From positions 1 through 64,000 of the forward strand of contig NZ_WVIC01000024.1 of NCBI RefSeq assembly GCF_009939295.1: a stretch of 64,000 nucleotides of DNA. Direction: 5' to 3'. Both the position numbers and the translations under genes were made by a program. The number at the start of each line of letters is the position of its first letter. Position 1 is the stretch's first letter. The notes beneath the pieces are model-generated. The model was given only the letters and a program-made list of their open reading frames with translations, was not told where the DNA came from and searched no databases. The stretch is from Petrachloros mirabilis ULC683 (GTDB lineage Bacteria; Cyanobacteriota; Cyanobacteriia; Thermosynechococcales; Thermosynechococcaceae). This document shows positions 47,731-56,263 of the stretch, piece after piece.

Positions 47731-48180
47731 ATGCAACTCAAATATCGTGGCAGCACTTACGACTACAATCCTCCCCAGGTGGAAATGGAACCCGCTAAAG
47801 TGGTGGGTCAATATCGGGGACTGGAGTGGAGGTTCAGAAATCCTAAAAAAGTTCCGGTTCTGCAACCAAACCTGGACTTAGTATACCGAGGTGTGGCTTA
47901 TCGCACCGGTGAAGCGACCGTTAATGGAGCCATGGAAGGCTACCGCGCTCCTGAAGTGCAAAAGCCCAAGGTGGCCGCTGCGGTCAATAGCACCAAGGAT
48001 CTGGCTCGTTCATTAATGATGACCCATCACACTGACATCAAAAGACGGGAGCAGTCTTTGTTAAGTCGCTCTGCTGCTGAAGTGGGTATTGATGCGTCTC
48101 GTTACTGGCAGCCTCTTCAAGGCAAGATCAGCTCTGCTTTTCGCAGCACCTATGATCGTAGCCATGCAGCCTTAAGCTAA
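47731..48180 (+). CDS. DUF4278 domain protein
   Basis: A 149-residue protein. The first half carries two copies of the K/R-YRG-x-x-Y/W module (MQLKYRGSTYDYNPP, YRGLEWRF and VYRGVAYRTGE), the mark of the cyanobacterial DUF4278 family. The second half is a basic helix with ARSLMMTHHTDIKRREQSLL. GGAGG precedes the ATG and a strong terminator follows, so it is a single-gene unit. Confidence 0.85.
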   Translation: MQLKYRGSTYDYNPPQVEMEPAKVVGQYRGLEWRFRNPKKVPVLQPNLDLVYRGVAYRTGEATVNGAMEGYRAPEVQKPKVAAAVNSTKDLARSLMMTHHTDIKRREQSLLSRSAAEVGIDASRYWQPLQGKISSAFRSTYDRSHAALS

Positions 48181-48199
48181 TCGACTAGCTCTATTCACA

Positions 48200-48232
48200 A
48201 AACCCTCCTGCTTAGGCAGGAGGGTTTTTTAT
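48200..48232 (+). terminator. Rho-independent terminator of the DUF4278 gene
   Basis: CCCTCCTGC-TTAG-GCAGGAGGG followed by TTTTTT, a nine-pair GC-rich stem with a tetraloop 20 bases after the stop. Confidence 0.92.
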
Positions 48233-48256
48233 CAATGCTGAGAATCTATCGGCCTA

Positions 48257-48405
48257 AGAGGCTGTTTTTAAAGTCTTCTCATGCTCTACATTCGCCCCCC
48301 AACCCCCCATTCTGGGAGGCTTTGTCACTCTTAAGTCCCCCAGAATGGGGGATTTAGGGGGCGGTGCAAGGCGTTAGAAACTGTTCAAACCGCCTTTAAA
48401 AGGCT
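48257..48405. repeat. Family E repeat, copy 2
   Basis: AGAGGCTGTTTTTAAAG on the left and its approximate complement (CAAACCGCCTTTAAAAGG) on the right bracket CCCCCCATTCTGGGAGG and GGGGGATTTAGGGGGC arms. It separates the terminator from the next convergent gene. Relative of 44211-44332. Confidence 0.65.
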
Positions 48406-48410
48406 ACCCA

Positions 48411-48974
48411 TTACAGGCGAGCACACTGGTCTTCTTTACTCCCCTTGACAATATTGTTGCCGCCGGTCGGGGCAGGATTGTTACTCTTGCACTGCAAGTT
48501 TCCATCAATGGTGTTTTGAGCAATGGCCACCCCTCCTCGATTTTGAAAGGCTTGTAAGTTGCCACCAATGCGGTTGCTTCGGGCACTCAGGGCATTACGG
48601 TTAGATTCAAATTGTAAGTCTCCGTTGATGCGGGTGTTGAGAATCGAAGCGGCACCCCCTTGTTTAACTTGAACGCTGCCACCCACCGTTGAGTTATTGG
48701 TAACATCAACTCTGGTGGCGTTTTCAGATTGAACATTGCCATTGACTTGAACGCCGCTGGCTCGCAGGGTGGCATTGGACTCTACTTTGATATTCCCCTT
48801 GACTCGTGTACCGTTTAGGGTGCAGGTTCTGCCAGAGGGAACCTTGAGGTTATCAACAGTGACAGCCCCAAGGGAGCCCTGACAAGAAATTTCATCGGCA
48901 AGGGTGGTGGGAGCCTGAATGGCTATGCCCGTTAAAGCTAAAGATGCGATCGCAACATAATGTACAACTTTCAT
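48411..48974 (-). CDS. Secreted beta-helix-like protein
   Basis: A 187-residue protein with a signal peptide (KVVHYVAIASLALTGIAIQ, cleaved after TTLA) and a mature part of short repeated strands: VKGNIKVESNAT, VNGNVQSENAT, VGGSVQVKQGGA, INGDLQFESNRN, IGGNLQAFQNRG, IDGNLQCKSNNP. Each repeat has G-N/D/S-[VIL]-x-[VFC]. This is the pattern of a solenoid such as a right-handed beta helix. Cysteines near both ends could form a disulfide. The ATG at 48974 has GGAG nine bases upstream. Role unknown. Confidence 0.8.
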   Translation of the reverse strand: MKVVHYVAIASLALTGIAIQAPTTLADEISCQGSLGAVTVDNLKVPSGRTCTLNGTRVKGNIKVESNATLRASGVQVNGNVQSENATRVDVTNNSTVGGSVQVKQGGAASILNTRINGDLQFESNRNALSARSNRIGGNLQAFQNRGGVAIAQNTIDGNLQCKSNNPAPTGGNNIVKGSKEDQCARL

Positions 48975-49153
48975 AGTTCTCTCCTTGAGTCTGCCTAGTT
49001 GGCATTCAGTTAACACCTACAGGAATATCCCGTGGACATGAAAGTTGCTTAAACTTGATATGAGATTTTTTTCATGAAAAAAATCTCATGAAAACCTTGT
49101 TCATGAGATGGCGAAAGTCTGAAGTCGAGAAGACTTAGGTCAACAGTCTCAAA

Positions 49154-49321
49154 CTATGAATGGCAACCACAGCCCCGATGGCCACACCCATCCCCATGGG
49201 GGTGTCCTTGCGCACAAGCTTCACTACAATAGGGCTTATCGTTCACCATAATGGCGCTGTCGAGCTGCACGATGCAGAGGCAATCTAGGCAGGCGCACTT
49301 CATTTGGGTCACAGTTGTCAT
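49154..49321 (-). CDS. smtA: Metallothionein SmtA/BmtA
   Basis: A 55-residue bacterial metallothionein, start MTTVTQMKCACLDCLC, end GCGHRGCGCHS. Nine Cys (9, 11, 14, 16, 32, 36, 46, 51, 53) plus His40 and His48 match the Zn4Cys9His2 cluster of cyanobacterial SmtA. Extra His residues at 42 and 54 are present. It binds zinc, and probably cadmium, in the cytoplasm. It is divergent from the smtB gene with a shared operator between, the classical arrangement in which SmtB represses smtA until zinc is in excess. Confidence 0.96.
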   Translation of the reverse strand: MTTVTQMKCACLDCLCIVQLDSAIMVNDKPYCSEACAQGHPHGDGCGHRGCGCHS

Positions 49322-49364
49322 GGGTAGACTCCTTGTCTTGCATGTGTGACAATACTCCTATATT

Positions 49365-49385
49365 ATATGAATATCTGCTCAGATG
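49365..49385. promoter_or_regulatory. SmtB-type operator between smtA and smtB
   Basis: ATATGAATATCTGCTCAGATG is an imperfect 12-2-12-like inverted repeat matching the known smtA operator pattern (ATATGAACA-x-x-TATTCAGAT) at most positions. It lies between the divergent starts (49321 and 49412). Confidence 0.75.
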
Positions 49386-49411
49386 TCAAGCATTTTAGGA
49401 TTCATTAGCAG

Positions 49412-49825
49412 ATGCCTTCTGATTTGACGCGATCGCCCACCCCCATGCCTCCAGACTCCAAACCGAGCCATTTGTCCGAACCTGACGATGCTCCGACCTG
49501 CACCTCTGACCATGGCGCGGCTGGCATCAAGCCACCCCTCCTCGACTTGGCTAAAGCCCAACGGATGGCAGAATTCTTCAGTTTTCTAGGAGATCCAACG
49601 CGGCTACGAATTCTTTCTGTCTTGGCTGATCAAGAATTGTGTGTGGGCGATCTAGCAGCCATCTTAGAGCTGTCAGAGTCAGCAACGTCACACCAGTTAC
49701 GAGCACTCAGGGCTTTACGACTTGTCAGCTATCGTCGTGCCGGTCGCCATGTGTTCTACCGCTTACAAGACGATCACGTCCTATCGCTCTATCAAGTTGT
49801 GGCGGAGCACTTAGATCACCCATGA
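49412..49825 (+). CDS. smtB: ArsR/SmtB-family metalloregulatory repressor
   Basis: A 137-residue winged-helix repressor. The DNA-binding helix lies in LCVGDLAAILELSESATSHQLRALRALRLVSYRRAGRHVFYRL, the family core. The alpha-5 zinc site shows Asp120, His122 and His133, but His136 replaces the usual Glu. The N-terminal extension contains Cys30 and His34, possible extra ligands, and Cys77 matches the DNA-helix Cys of SmtB. It represses the adjacent smtA and itself. Confidence 0.94.
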   Translation: MPSDLTRSPTPMPPDSKPSHLSEPDDAPTCTSDHGAAGIKPPLLDLAKAQRMAEFFSFLGDPTRLRILSVLADQELCVGDLAAILELSESATSHQLRALRALRLVSYRRAGRHVFYRLQDDHVLSLYQVVAEHLDHP

Positions 49826-49880
49826 TCCTAGCGCCAAGCCCACCACCCTAGAGCCCCAGATCAAAACAAACCGTAAACAA

Positions 49881-50846
49881 TCACATCTCACCATTCTCGG
49901 ATTGCCACCGACACAGTTGCAAGAGGGTCTCTTGATGCCAAGTCAGGGCATCTCCCAGAGTCGTGTTTTTCAACAACGCCGTAAACGCACCAGCCCCCAA
50001 CCCTAACTGCGGCCACATCCGATAACAGGGCAGATCACTCAGATGAGATTGATAGGCTTGCAAATGAGGCACGGGCTGCGCCTGAAACTGAGGAAACTGA
50101 CGCAAAAACCAGCCTAATACCTGCTCATTCTCCTGAGGCGAAAAAGCACAGGTCATATAGGCCAGAAAGCCACCAGGAGCCACCACTGCCGCCGCATTTG
50201 CCAAAATCCGCTTTTGGCGATTGGCATTTTGGTTGATCGTCACCGGGTGAAAGCACCCCGGCACTGCCTTGCCCTTAGCCAACAAAGACTGCCCCGTACA
50301 GGGCGCATCAACAATGACCAGATCGGCAACCTGAGAAGCCACCTGAGCGACAGCCTCAGGGTCTAAATTCAGAACCCCCACTGGCTGCACCGAGCAACGC
50401 TTGAGGTTGCCCACCAACATCCCCACTCGCTTGCCAATGGTCTCATTACAAAGCAGCAAGCGAGGAGCCAGTGCCCGCCAAACAAACAGGCTCTTCCCCC
50501 CCGGAGCCGCACAAACATCCAGCACCAAAGCGGGCTTCTCCCTCACCCCCAACACCACCGAAGCCGCAAAAACCGAGGAAAAGTCTAAACAATAAAAAAA
50601 ACCTTGGTCGTGCCAAGGATGCCTCCCAGGCTCTGCCTCCAAATCAAGGCGCTCCACAAAATCAGGTTGCCAGTCAAGGGGAGGCTGAACACCGAAGGTA
50701 GAGGCTTGAGGAGGAGAACGCATCCAGAGAATACAGGGATGCAAGGGACGGGGTTGCACCAGAGCTTCGATAAAGCTAGCCTGCGTATCAACATCGGCAA
50801 ACAGCTTACGACTCAGCTTCCTGAGCAAGTTGGATGGCGATTTCAT
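49881..50846 (-). CDS. RNA m5C methyltransferase, RsmB/NSUN type
   Basis: A 321-residue class I SAM methyltransferase. SAM-binding LDVCAAPGGKSLFVW, the catalytic Pro-Cys in DAPCTGQSLLAKG and the second catalytic Cys in MTCAFSPQENE show an rRNA/tRNA cytosine-5 enzyme. The two-Cys layout is that of RsmB/RsmF. The NusB-like N-terminal domain of RsmB is absent, so the RsmF-like branch is more likely. The target base is not decidable. Confidence 0.88.
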   Translation of the reverse strand: MKSPSNLLRKLSRKLFADVDTQASFIEALVQPRPLHPCILWMRSPPQASTFGVQPPLDWQPDFVERLDLEAEPGRHPWHDQGFFYCLDFSSVFAASVVLGVREKPALVLDVCAAPGGKSLFVWRALAPRLLLCNETIGKRVGMLVGNLKRCSVQPVGVLNLDPEAVAQVASQVADLVIVDAPCTGQSLLAKGKAVPGCFHPVTINQNANRQKRILANAAAVVAPGGFLAYMTCAFSPQENEQVLGWFLRQFPQFQAQPVPHLQAYQSHLSDLPCYRMWPQLGLGAGAFTALLKNTTLGDALTWHQETLLQLCRWQSENGEM

Positions 50847-51094
50847 GCAGATGACAGCAACTTAGTGAAGGATCTAGCTTCCTCGAAATGTTAAGTAATA
50901 CTACTTATTCGACAGCAATCTTGTACTTTTTTATACTATATTGAAGTTAAGAAAACAACACGTCAGGGGTAGAGCTGCCAATTGCCATAGCCCACTGGCC
51001 GACCTTGCATCTGCCAGTCACTTGATGATTCTAACTGCTCTAAGATTGACGGTTGTTCCTCCTGTTGACTTTTGACTGACGAGGCCAATTAAGC

Positions 51095-52852
51095 GTGGTT
51101 GCACATCAAACCGTCACGCCCTTGGAAAGTTTGGAAGAACCCCCAAGGCACTACGACCCCAACCAAATTGCCAGATACTATAGTCGCCGTCCCTGGCTAG
51201 CCCTATGGCGATTCTGGCAAATATTCTGGGCCTTTGGTAGATTTGTGCTTGGCCTGAAGTGGGATCAATGGACTCAAAAGGTCGAACAAAATCTGCCCAA
51301 ACGAGCGATTCAGCTCCGCCAACTCTTAACCCATTTGGGTCCTAGCTTCATCAAAATTGGACAGGCTCTCTCCACCCGCCCAGACTTGATCCGAAAAGAC
51401 TTTTTAAACGAACTGACTCTTTTGCAAGATCAGTTGCCACCCTTTCCGAACGCCCAAGCCTTCGCCATCATTGAGGCAGAATTAGGGGCACCTGTCACCG
51501 AATTATATCGAGAAATTTCACCGCATCCGGTAGCCGCAGCCAGCCTGGGACAGGTTTATCGTGGCCGCCTGCGCTCAGGCGAAGAAGTAGCCATTAAAGT
51601 TCAGCGACCCAACTTGGTTCCCAAGCTTTCCCTAGACTTATACCTCATTCGCACTATTTTGCGTTGGATTGTGCCCTGGCTACCCATCAACATGGGGCAT
51701 GACCTGTCCCTGATTGTGGATGAATTTGGAACCAAGCTGTTTGAGGAAATTGACTATCTCCATGAAGGGCGGAATGCCGAGCAGTTTGCCCATAACTTCC
51801 AGGACTGGGATGTAGTCAAGGTGCCAGAGATTTATTGGCGCTATAGTAATCGTCATGTTCTGACCCTGGAGTGGATTGAGGGCTTTAAGCTAACGGCAAC
51901 CCAGTGTATTTTTAATGCCGACATCTCCGCTGATGAAATTGTCCGAGTGGGAGTAATTTCGGGGTTGAGACAGCTCTTGGAATTTGGTTTTTTCCATGCC
52001 GATCCGCATCCTGGAAACCTGTTTGCCCTAGCAGATAGCCGAATGGCCTACATCGATTTTGGCATGATGGATCAGTTGGATCAAACCACAAAAGAAATCT
52101 TGGTAGATGCCTTAGTCCATCTCATCAATAAAGACTATATATTGCTGGCTCAGGACTTTGTAACCCTGGGCTTCTTAACCCCTGAGACAGACATTCAGCC
52201 CATTATTCCTGCCTTAGAGATGGTGTTTGGCGATATTATTGGGGAGAGTGTCAAAGACTTCAATTTTAAGACCATTACCGATCGATTTTCGGAACTCATG
52301 TATGAATACCCGTTCCGAATTCCAGCAAAGTTTGCTTTGATTATTCGCTCTCTGGTGACCCAAGAGGGAGTTGCCCTCTGCCTCAATCCCGACTTTAAGA
52401 TTGTGGAAATTGGCTATCCCTACGTCGCTCAACGGTTATTGATGGGCGAAACTCCAGCATTCCGGCGACGGCTGTTTGAAGTCCTTTTTCGAGATGGTAA
52501 GTTTCAATGGGAGCGGCTGGAAAACCTCATTGAAATTGCTCGGACTGATCATCAATTTGATTTTGTCCCCACTGCTCGTCTAGGCATTCGATACCTTCTT
52601 TCAGAAGAAGGCCAATTTCTCCGTCGTCAACTTTTGCTAGCACTGATTGAAGATGATCGGTTACATACTGAAGAAGTTCAACGATTGTGGAACTTAGTGA
52701 AAGATGACCTTAGCCCCACCCACTTGCTAAATGCGGCTTTGGGCGCTTTAGCCGATTTTTCTGGAGAAGCGGTTTCAAGTTGGCCTCCCGTAGCTGCCTT
52801 TATGGGGTCAAACCAACGCGAGGAATCCCTGGTTTCGAGCCCTGGACGCTGA
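51095..52852 (+). CDS. ABC1/UbiB-type kinase-like protein
   Basis: A 585-residue protein with the ABC1 signature KxGQ motif (FIKIGQALSTRPDLI), the A-rich nucleotide loop (AAASLGQVYRG), the Lys in VAIKVQRP, and the catalytic-loop equivalent FFHADPHPGNLF with metal-binding DFGM. Cyanobacterial members affect plastoquinone or tocopherol metabolism. The start is a GTG at 51095 with GAGG eleven bases upstream. A small membrane protein follows 64 bases later on the same strand. Confidence 0.93.
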   Translation: MVAHQTVTPLESLEEPPRHYDPNQIARYYSRRPWLALWRFWQIFWAFGRFVLGLKWDQWTQKVEQNLPKRAIQLRQLLTHLGPSFIKIGQALSTRPDLIRKDFLNELTLLQDQLPPFPNAQAFAIIEAELGAPVTELYREISPHPVAAASLGQVYRGRLRSGEEVAIKVQRPNLVPKLSLDLYLIRTILRWIVPWLPINMGHDLSLIVDEFGTKLFEEIDYLHEGRNAEQFAHNFQDWDVVKVPEIYWRYSNRHVLTLEWIEGFKLTATQCIFNADISADEIVRVGVISGLRQLLEFGFFHADPHPGNLFALADSRMAYIDFGMMDQLDQTTKEILVDALVHLINKDYILLAQDFVTLGFLTPETDIQPIIPALEMVFGDIIGESVKDFNFKTITDRFSELMYEYPFRIPAKFALIIRSLVTQEGVALCLNPDFKIVEIGYPYVAQRLLMGETPAFRRRLFEVLFRDGKFQWERLENLIEIARTDHQFDFVPTARLGIRYLLSEEGQFLRRQLLLALIEDDRLHTEEVQRLWNLVKDDLSPTHLLNAALGALADFSGEAVSSWPPVAAFMGSNQREESLVSSPGR

Positions 52853-52915
52853 AGGCTTGGTTTGGCAGCCCAGGGCGTTTATCCCTGAAGTAAACAAATT
52901 GACTGAGGAGTTCCC

Positions 52916-53281
52916 GTGTATCTAGATCCGCCCTATGTGCTTTTAATTGCTGGGTTGCTAGCTGGCTTGACTTCTGGCAAAGCCTTTGAAGCCACGCTTA
53001 AACAAACTGTGAACGAGTGGCGTCAGCATCGATCCAATCAGAGCTTGATCGACCTGCAAGGCTTATCCCTCCTGCTGCCCTTTTTGGGGTTGTGCGGAGG
53101 GATCTGTGTGTTTTTGGCATCGGGGCTGAGTGTTTATGGCCTCCCCCCTAAATTTAGCTATGGGCTGTCGCTGCCCATGACAATCTTCACAGGCGTATTG
53201 CTATGGCGTCAACTTGGGCAGCTTCTTCAGCAGTTAGCTCAGGGGGGCTCTCAGGCTTTAGATTTAGACTCAATTCGTTAG
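52916..53281 (+). CDS. Small conserved-looking membrane protein
   Basis: A 121-residue protein (GTG start, GAGGAG seven bases upstream) with three or four hydrophobic segments (about 6-20, 48-70 and 78-92) and a glycine-rich turn (LLAGLTSGKAFEATLKQ). No family recognised. It probably shares the transcript of the ABC1 kinase upstream. Confidence 0.75.
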   Translation: MYLDPPYVLLIAGLLAGLTSGKAFEATLKQTVNEWRQHRSNQSLIDLQGLSLLLPFLGLCGGICVFLASGLSVYGLPPKFSYGLSLPMTIFTGVLLWRQLGQLLQQLAQGGSQALDLDSIR

Positions 53282-53294
53282 GGTCTAGCTCAGC

Positions 53295-53798
53295 CTACAC
53301 ACAGAGGTCTGACGACCAATCTTGAGCGCCTCGCCCTGGCTGACAGAGATACTGACTACCTGCCCAAACCATTTGCCACTGAGGGGTTTCAGCTTCAGGT
53401 GCAGGTAGGAATTCGGCGCGGTAGCGAATCCCCCGTACGGAGTCATCGGGTAACCCTAGGCGGGTAACCACCACCACAGCTTGCTCGGGATCTGAATCTA
53501 CGGTAACCGTATCGTCAACTGGAAGGCCTTCAGGGGCTTCTTCAGGTGGCACGGGGGGAATAAAGAGATCTGCTGCTATGGCCTCTGGATCAATGCCGAC
53601 AAGTTGCACATCAGGGGGCAGTTCTGCCAGGTTGATTTCATCATAGTCTTCCCGGTTTTCAGAAACTTCTGGTTCGGGAGCGATTGCTTCGGGTTCGCCA
53701 TTGGCGGGTTCAGGCGGTGCTTCGGCAGTGTCACATCCCAAGAGGGAAAGGCTGACCAAAGGTAAAATTACCACCAGTAAAGGGATACGGAAATTCAT
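53295..53798 (-). CDS. Secreted lipoprotein with proline/glutamate-rich linker
   Basis: A 167-residue protein with a type II signal peptide: PLVSLSLLGC places the lipidated Cys at residue 22. A long Glu/Pro-rich spacer (about 25-110) follows, then a small domain with VVVVTRLGLPDDSVRGIRYR and two Cys near the C-terminus. It would sit in the outer or plasma membrane on the periplasmic side. No enzymatic motif. Confidence 0.8.
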   Translation of the reverse strand: MNFRIPLLVVILPLVSLSLLGCDTAEAPPEPANGEPEAIAPEPEVSENREDYDEINLAELPPDVQLVGIDPEAIAADLFIPPVPPEEAPEGLPVDDTVTVDSDPEQAVVVVTRLGLPDDSVRGIRYRAEFLPAPEAETPQWQMVWAGSQYLCQPGRGAQDWSSDLCV

Positions 53799-53944
53799 AA
53801 TCTAGTCCTGTATTCAACAACCCTATCGCGATGACAGGGTGGACATGACCTGGTTCTCAATCAGCGCAGTGATACCCCAGAGGAGCAGATGTTGGCTTTG
53901 AACACAGTGCATGCCGCTTTGATCTCAATAATAGGATAGCGTCT

Positions 53945-54721
53945 ATGACGATTCGCCAGACCCTTGCCTTTTACTTGGATGATATAGAAAGCCCAGTAGG
54001 GCTAGCAGTAGATGTGGCTGTGACACTGCTGGTGTTGGCTTCGACGGCAATTTTTGTGATTGAAACCTATCCTATTTCTGAGTCGGTACGCTGGGTTCTG
54101 GATCTGGGTAATGTGGGTATTCTGTGGCTGTTTACGCTGGAGTACGGCTTACGGCTCTGGTGTGCAGAGCACCGCCTTCAGCATGTGTTCAGAATCTATT
54201 CACTGATTGATCTGCTGGCAATTCTGCCCTTTTTTGTGGGCTGGATGGATATTAGCTTTATTCGCATTTTTCGCTGGTTTCGGATTTTGCGGCTGGTGCG
54301 CTTTCTGGAAGTTGAATCCTTTTTGGGTAAAGCCAGCTCAACGGATACGGTAGCGTTTGCCCGGATTTTGTTTACGTTGTTTGCCATTGTCTTTGTCTAT
54401 TCTGGCTTGATTTACCAGGTGGAAAACCCTATCAACCCTGGGCAGTTTCAGACGTTCTTGGATGCGTTTTATTTTTCGGTGGTGACAATGACTACGGTGG
54501 GCTTTGGGGATGTAACGCCGATTTCTGAGGGAGGACGGCTGTTGACTGTACTGATGATTTTGACGGGGGTGGCATTGATTCCCTGGCAGGTGGGTAATCT
54601 AGTGCGTCAATTGGTGCAGCCGCAGACCCAGGTTACCTTTGCTTGTCCCCAGTGTGGCTGGTCGGCTCATGACTCTGATGCGCGCTTTTGTAAGCGCTGT
54701 GGCCAAGCTCTGGATACGTGA
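53945..54721 (+). CDS. Kv-like potassium channel with C-terminal zinc ribbon; end rewritten by a MITE
   Basis: A 258-residue six-helix voltage-gated channel. The S4 helix carries Arg107, 110, 113, 116 and 119 at three-residue spacing, and the pore loop shows TMTTVGFGDVTP (filter T184-V-G-F-G-D189), which predicts K+ selectivity. The C-terminus is a zinc ribbon, C234-x2-C237 and C249-x2-C252, unusual for a channel. The last codon (ACG) and the TGA stop are inside the 155-bp element starting at 54716. Without it the frame would run through GLVAATKLVE and stop at 54909, giving 267 residues. Confidence 0.93.
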   Translation: MTIRQTLAFYLDDIESPVGLAVDVAVTLLVLASTAIFVIETYPISESVRWVLDLGNVGILWLFTLEYGLRLWCAEHRLQHVFRIYSLIDLLAILPFFVGWMDISFIRIFRWFRILRLVRFLEVESFLGKASSTDTVAFARILFTLFAIVFVYSGLIYQVENPINPGQFQTFLDAFYFSVVTMTTVGFGDVTPISEGGRLLTVLMILTGVALIPWQVGNLVRQLVQPQTQVTFACPQCGWSAHDSDARFCKRCGQALDT

Positions 54722-54870
54722 GTTCGAGGACTTATCCGCCCTCACCCCCTAGCCCCCTCTCCCAACATTGGGAGAGGGGGAACAGAGCACAAATTCAAGG
54801 TTTTAGCCCCTCTCCCAACATTGGGAGAGGGGTTGGGGTGAGGGCAGACGAGAGCTGTCGAACTCACGTT
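54716..54870. mobile_element. 155-bp non-autonomous element (MITE), copy 2
   Basis: Identical to 3514-3668, including both hairpin modules and the ACGTGAGTTCGA...TCGAACTCACGTT ends. It is flanked by the direct duplication CTGGAT (54710-54715 and 54871-54876). Insertion occurred two codons into the C-terminal tail of the channel gene. Confidence 0.93.
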
Positions 54871-54926
54871 CTGGATGGATTGGTGGCAGCAACAAAGTTG
54901 GTAGAGTGATTGACAACTCTGCTAAG

Positions 54927-55027
54927 TAGGCTGTCAACTTTGTCTTGAAGGATCGATGAGTACCCAGAAGTTGATGGGGGTTAAATTTTGAGGGTCTGCG
55001 ACTCCTCAAAATTTTCCTGACGGAACA
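54927..55027. mobile_element. Repeat family C, copy 3, with 5-base duplication
   Basis: About 101 bases from TAGGCTGTCAACTTTG to TTCCTGACGGAACA, flanked by CTAAG (54922-54926 and 55028-55032). The right CTAAG, read on the minus strand, contains the argJ stop TAG. The repeat copies at 23122 and 3471 match throughout. A transposase for it is not in the window. Confidence 0.8.
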
Positions 55028-56242
55028 CTAAGTGGTGTACTCGGCATTGATTTTGACGTAATCGTAGCTGAGATCACAGCCCCAGGCAGTTCCCTGTCCC
55101 GAACCATCACCGACGCGCAGGGTGACGATAACGGGGTCTTGCTGGAGGTAGTTGCTGGCAGCGGCGCGGTCAAAGGCCTGGGGGGTGCCGTTTTCCATCA
55201 GGACAAAATCGCCCAGGCGAATGTAAAGCTTTTCTTGCTGAAAGGGAACCCCAGCTCGACCGGCGGCAGCGGCAATTCGACCCCAGTTGGGGTCACGACC
55301 AAAGATGGCGGATTTAAACAGCATGGAGCCAGCAATGGTGCGGGCAATGAGGCGTGCGGCTTTGTTGTCTGGGGTGCCACTGACCTGGACTTCAATGAGG
55401 CAGGTAGCGCCTTCTCCATCACGGGCAATGGCTTTGGCTAGGTGGATGCACACTTGGGTAAGCATGGCTTGTAAGAGTTTGGCTTCTGGCCCGATTTCGG
55501 TAATGGCGGGGGTGCGGGACTGGCCATTGGCTAAGGCTAAGAGCATGTCGTTGGTGCTGGTGTCGCCATCGACGGTGATTTGGTTAAAGCTTTGCTCGGC
55601 AGCGTGGCTGATCATTTGTTGCCAGAGATGGGGCGAAACAGCCGCATCGCAGGTGACAAAGGCAAGTAAGGTGGCCATGTTGGGGTGAATCATCCCGGAG
55701 CCTTTGGCAATGCCTCCGATGCGCACGGGGCGATCGCCAATGTGGGCTTCTAGGGCAATGCTCTTGGTGACCAGATCGGTGGTGAGAATGGCATTGGCGG
55801 CTTGTTCGGAGCCTTGAGAGGAGAGTTGCTCGACCACATGGGGCAGGGCTGTCTCTAGCTTGTCCATGGCAATGGGTTGCCCAATGACTCCTGTGGAGGC
55901 GACGAGGACGGCTTCTGGAGCAATATTGAGAGAGGCTGCGGTGAGGCGAGCCTGGGTCAAGACATCGACTTTGCCGACATCGCCGGTGGCTGCGTTGGCT
56001 TGACCGGCGTTACAGAGGATGGCCTGAGCGTTGGCTTTTTGATGCAACCGCTGGCGGCAATAGTCAACACAGGCGGCTCGGACTTGGCTGGTGGTGAATA
56101 CGCCAGCTGCGATCGCAGCCACATCGGAAACAATCAGAGCTAAATCCAGCGCACCGGACGGCTTCAAGCCTGCCGCAACTCCCGCCGCTCGGTAGCCCCG
56201 TGGGGCTGTTACGCCACCCGGAATTTCTTGCCAGTGGCTCAT
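55028..56242 (-). CDS. argJ: Bifunctional ornithine acetyltransferase / N-acetylglutamate synthase
   Basis: A 404-residue enzyme of the arginine pathway that recycles the acetyl group from N-acetylornithine to glutamate. The self-cleavage site is present: Thr191 in MIHPNMATLLAFVTCD, where the precursor splits into alpha and beta chains. ADCxxx-like ...GDTSTNDMLLALANGQ and GRDPNWGRIAAAAG are typical. GGAGG six bases upstream supports the ATG at 56242 against an in-frame upstream codon. It ends at the edge of a family C repeat. Confidence 0.96.
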   Translation of the reverse strand: MSHWQEIPGGVTAPRGYRAAGVAAGLKPSGALDLALIVSDVAAIAAGVFTTSQVRAACVDYCRQRLHQKANAQAILCNAGQANAATGDVGKVDVLTQARLTAASLNIAPEAVLVASTGVIGQPIAMDKLETALPHVVEQLSSQGSEQAANAILTTDLVTKSIALEAHIGDRPVRIGGIAKGSGMIHPNMATLLAFVTCDAAVSPHLWQQMISHAAEQSFNQITVDGDTSTNDMLLALANGQSRTPAITEIGPEAKLLQAMLTQVCIHLAKAIARDGEGATCLIEVQVSGTPDNKAARLIARTIAGSMLFKSAIFGRDPNWGRIAAAAGRAGVPFQQEKLYIRLGDFVLMENGTPQAFDRAAASNYLQQDPVIVTLRVGDGSGQGTAWGCDLSYDYVKINAEYTT

Positions 56243-56263
56243 CACAGCCTCCTCTAAGCACAC

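Noticed and set aside
47641-47865. Minus-strand frame across the start of the DUF4278 gene
   Set aside because: No start signal or family similarity; it is a shadow of the plus-strand gene and its leader.
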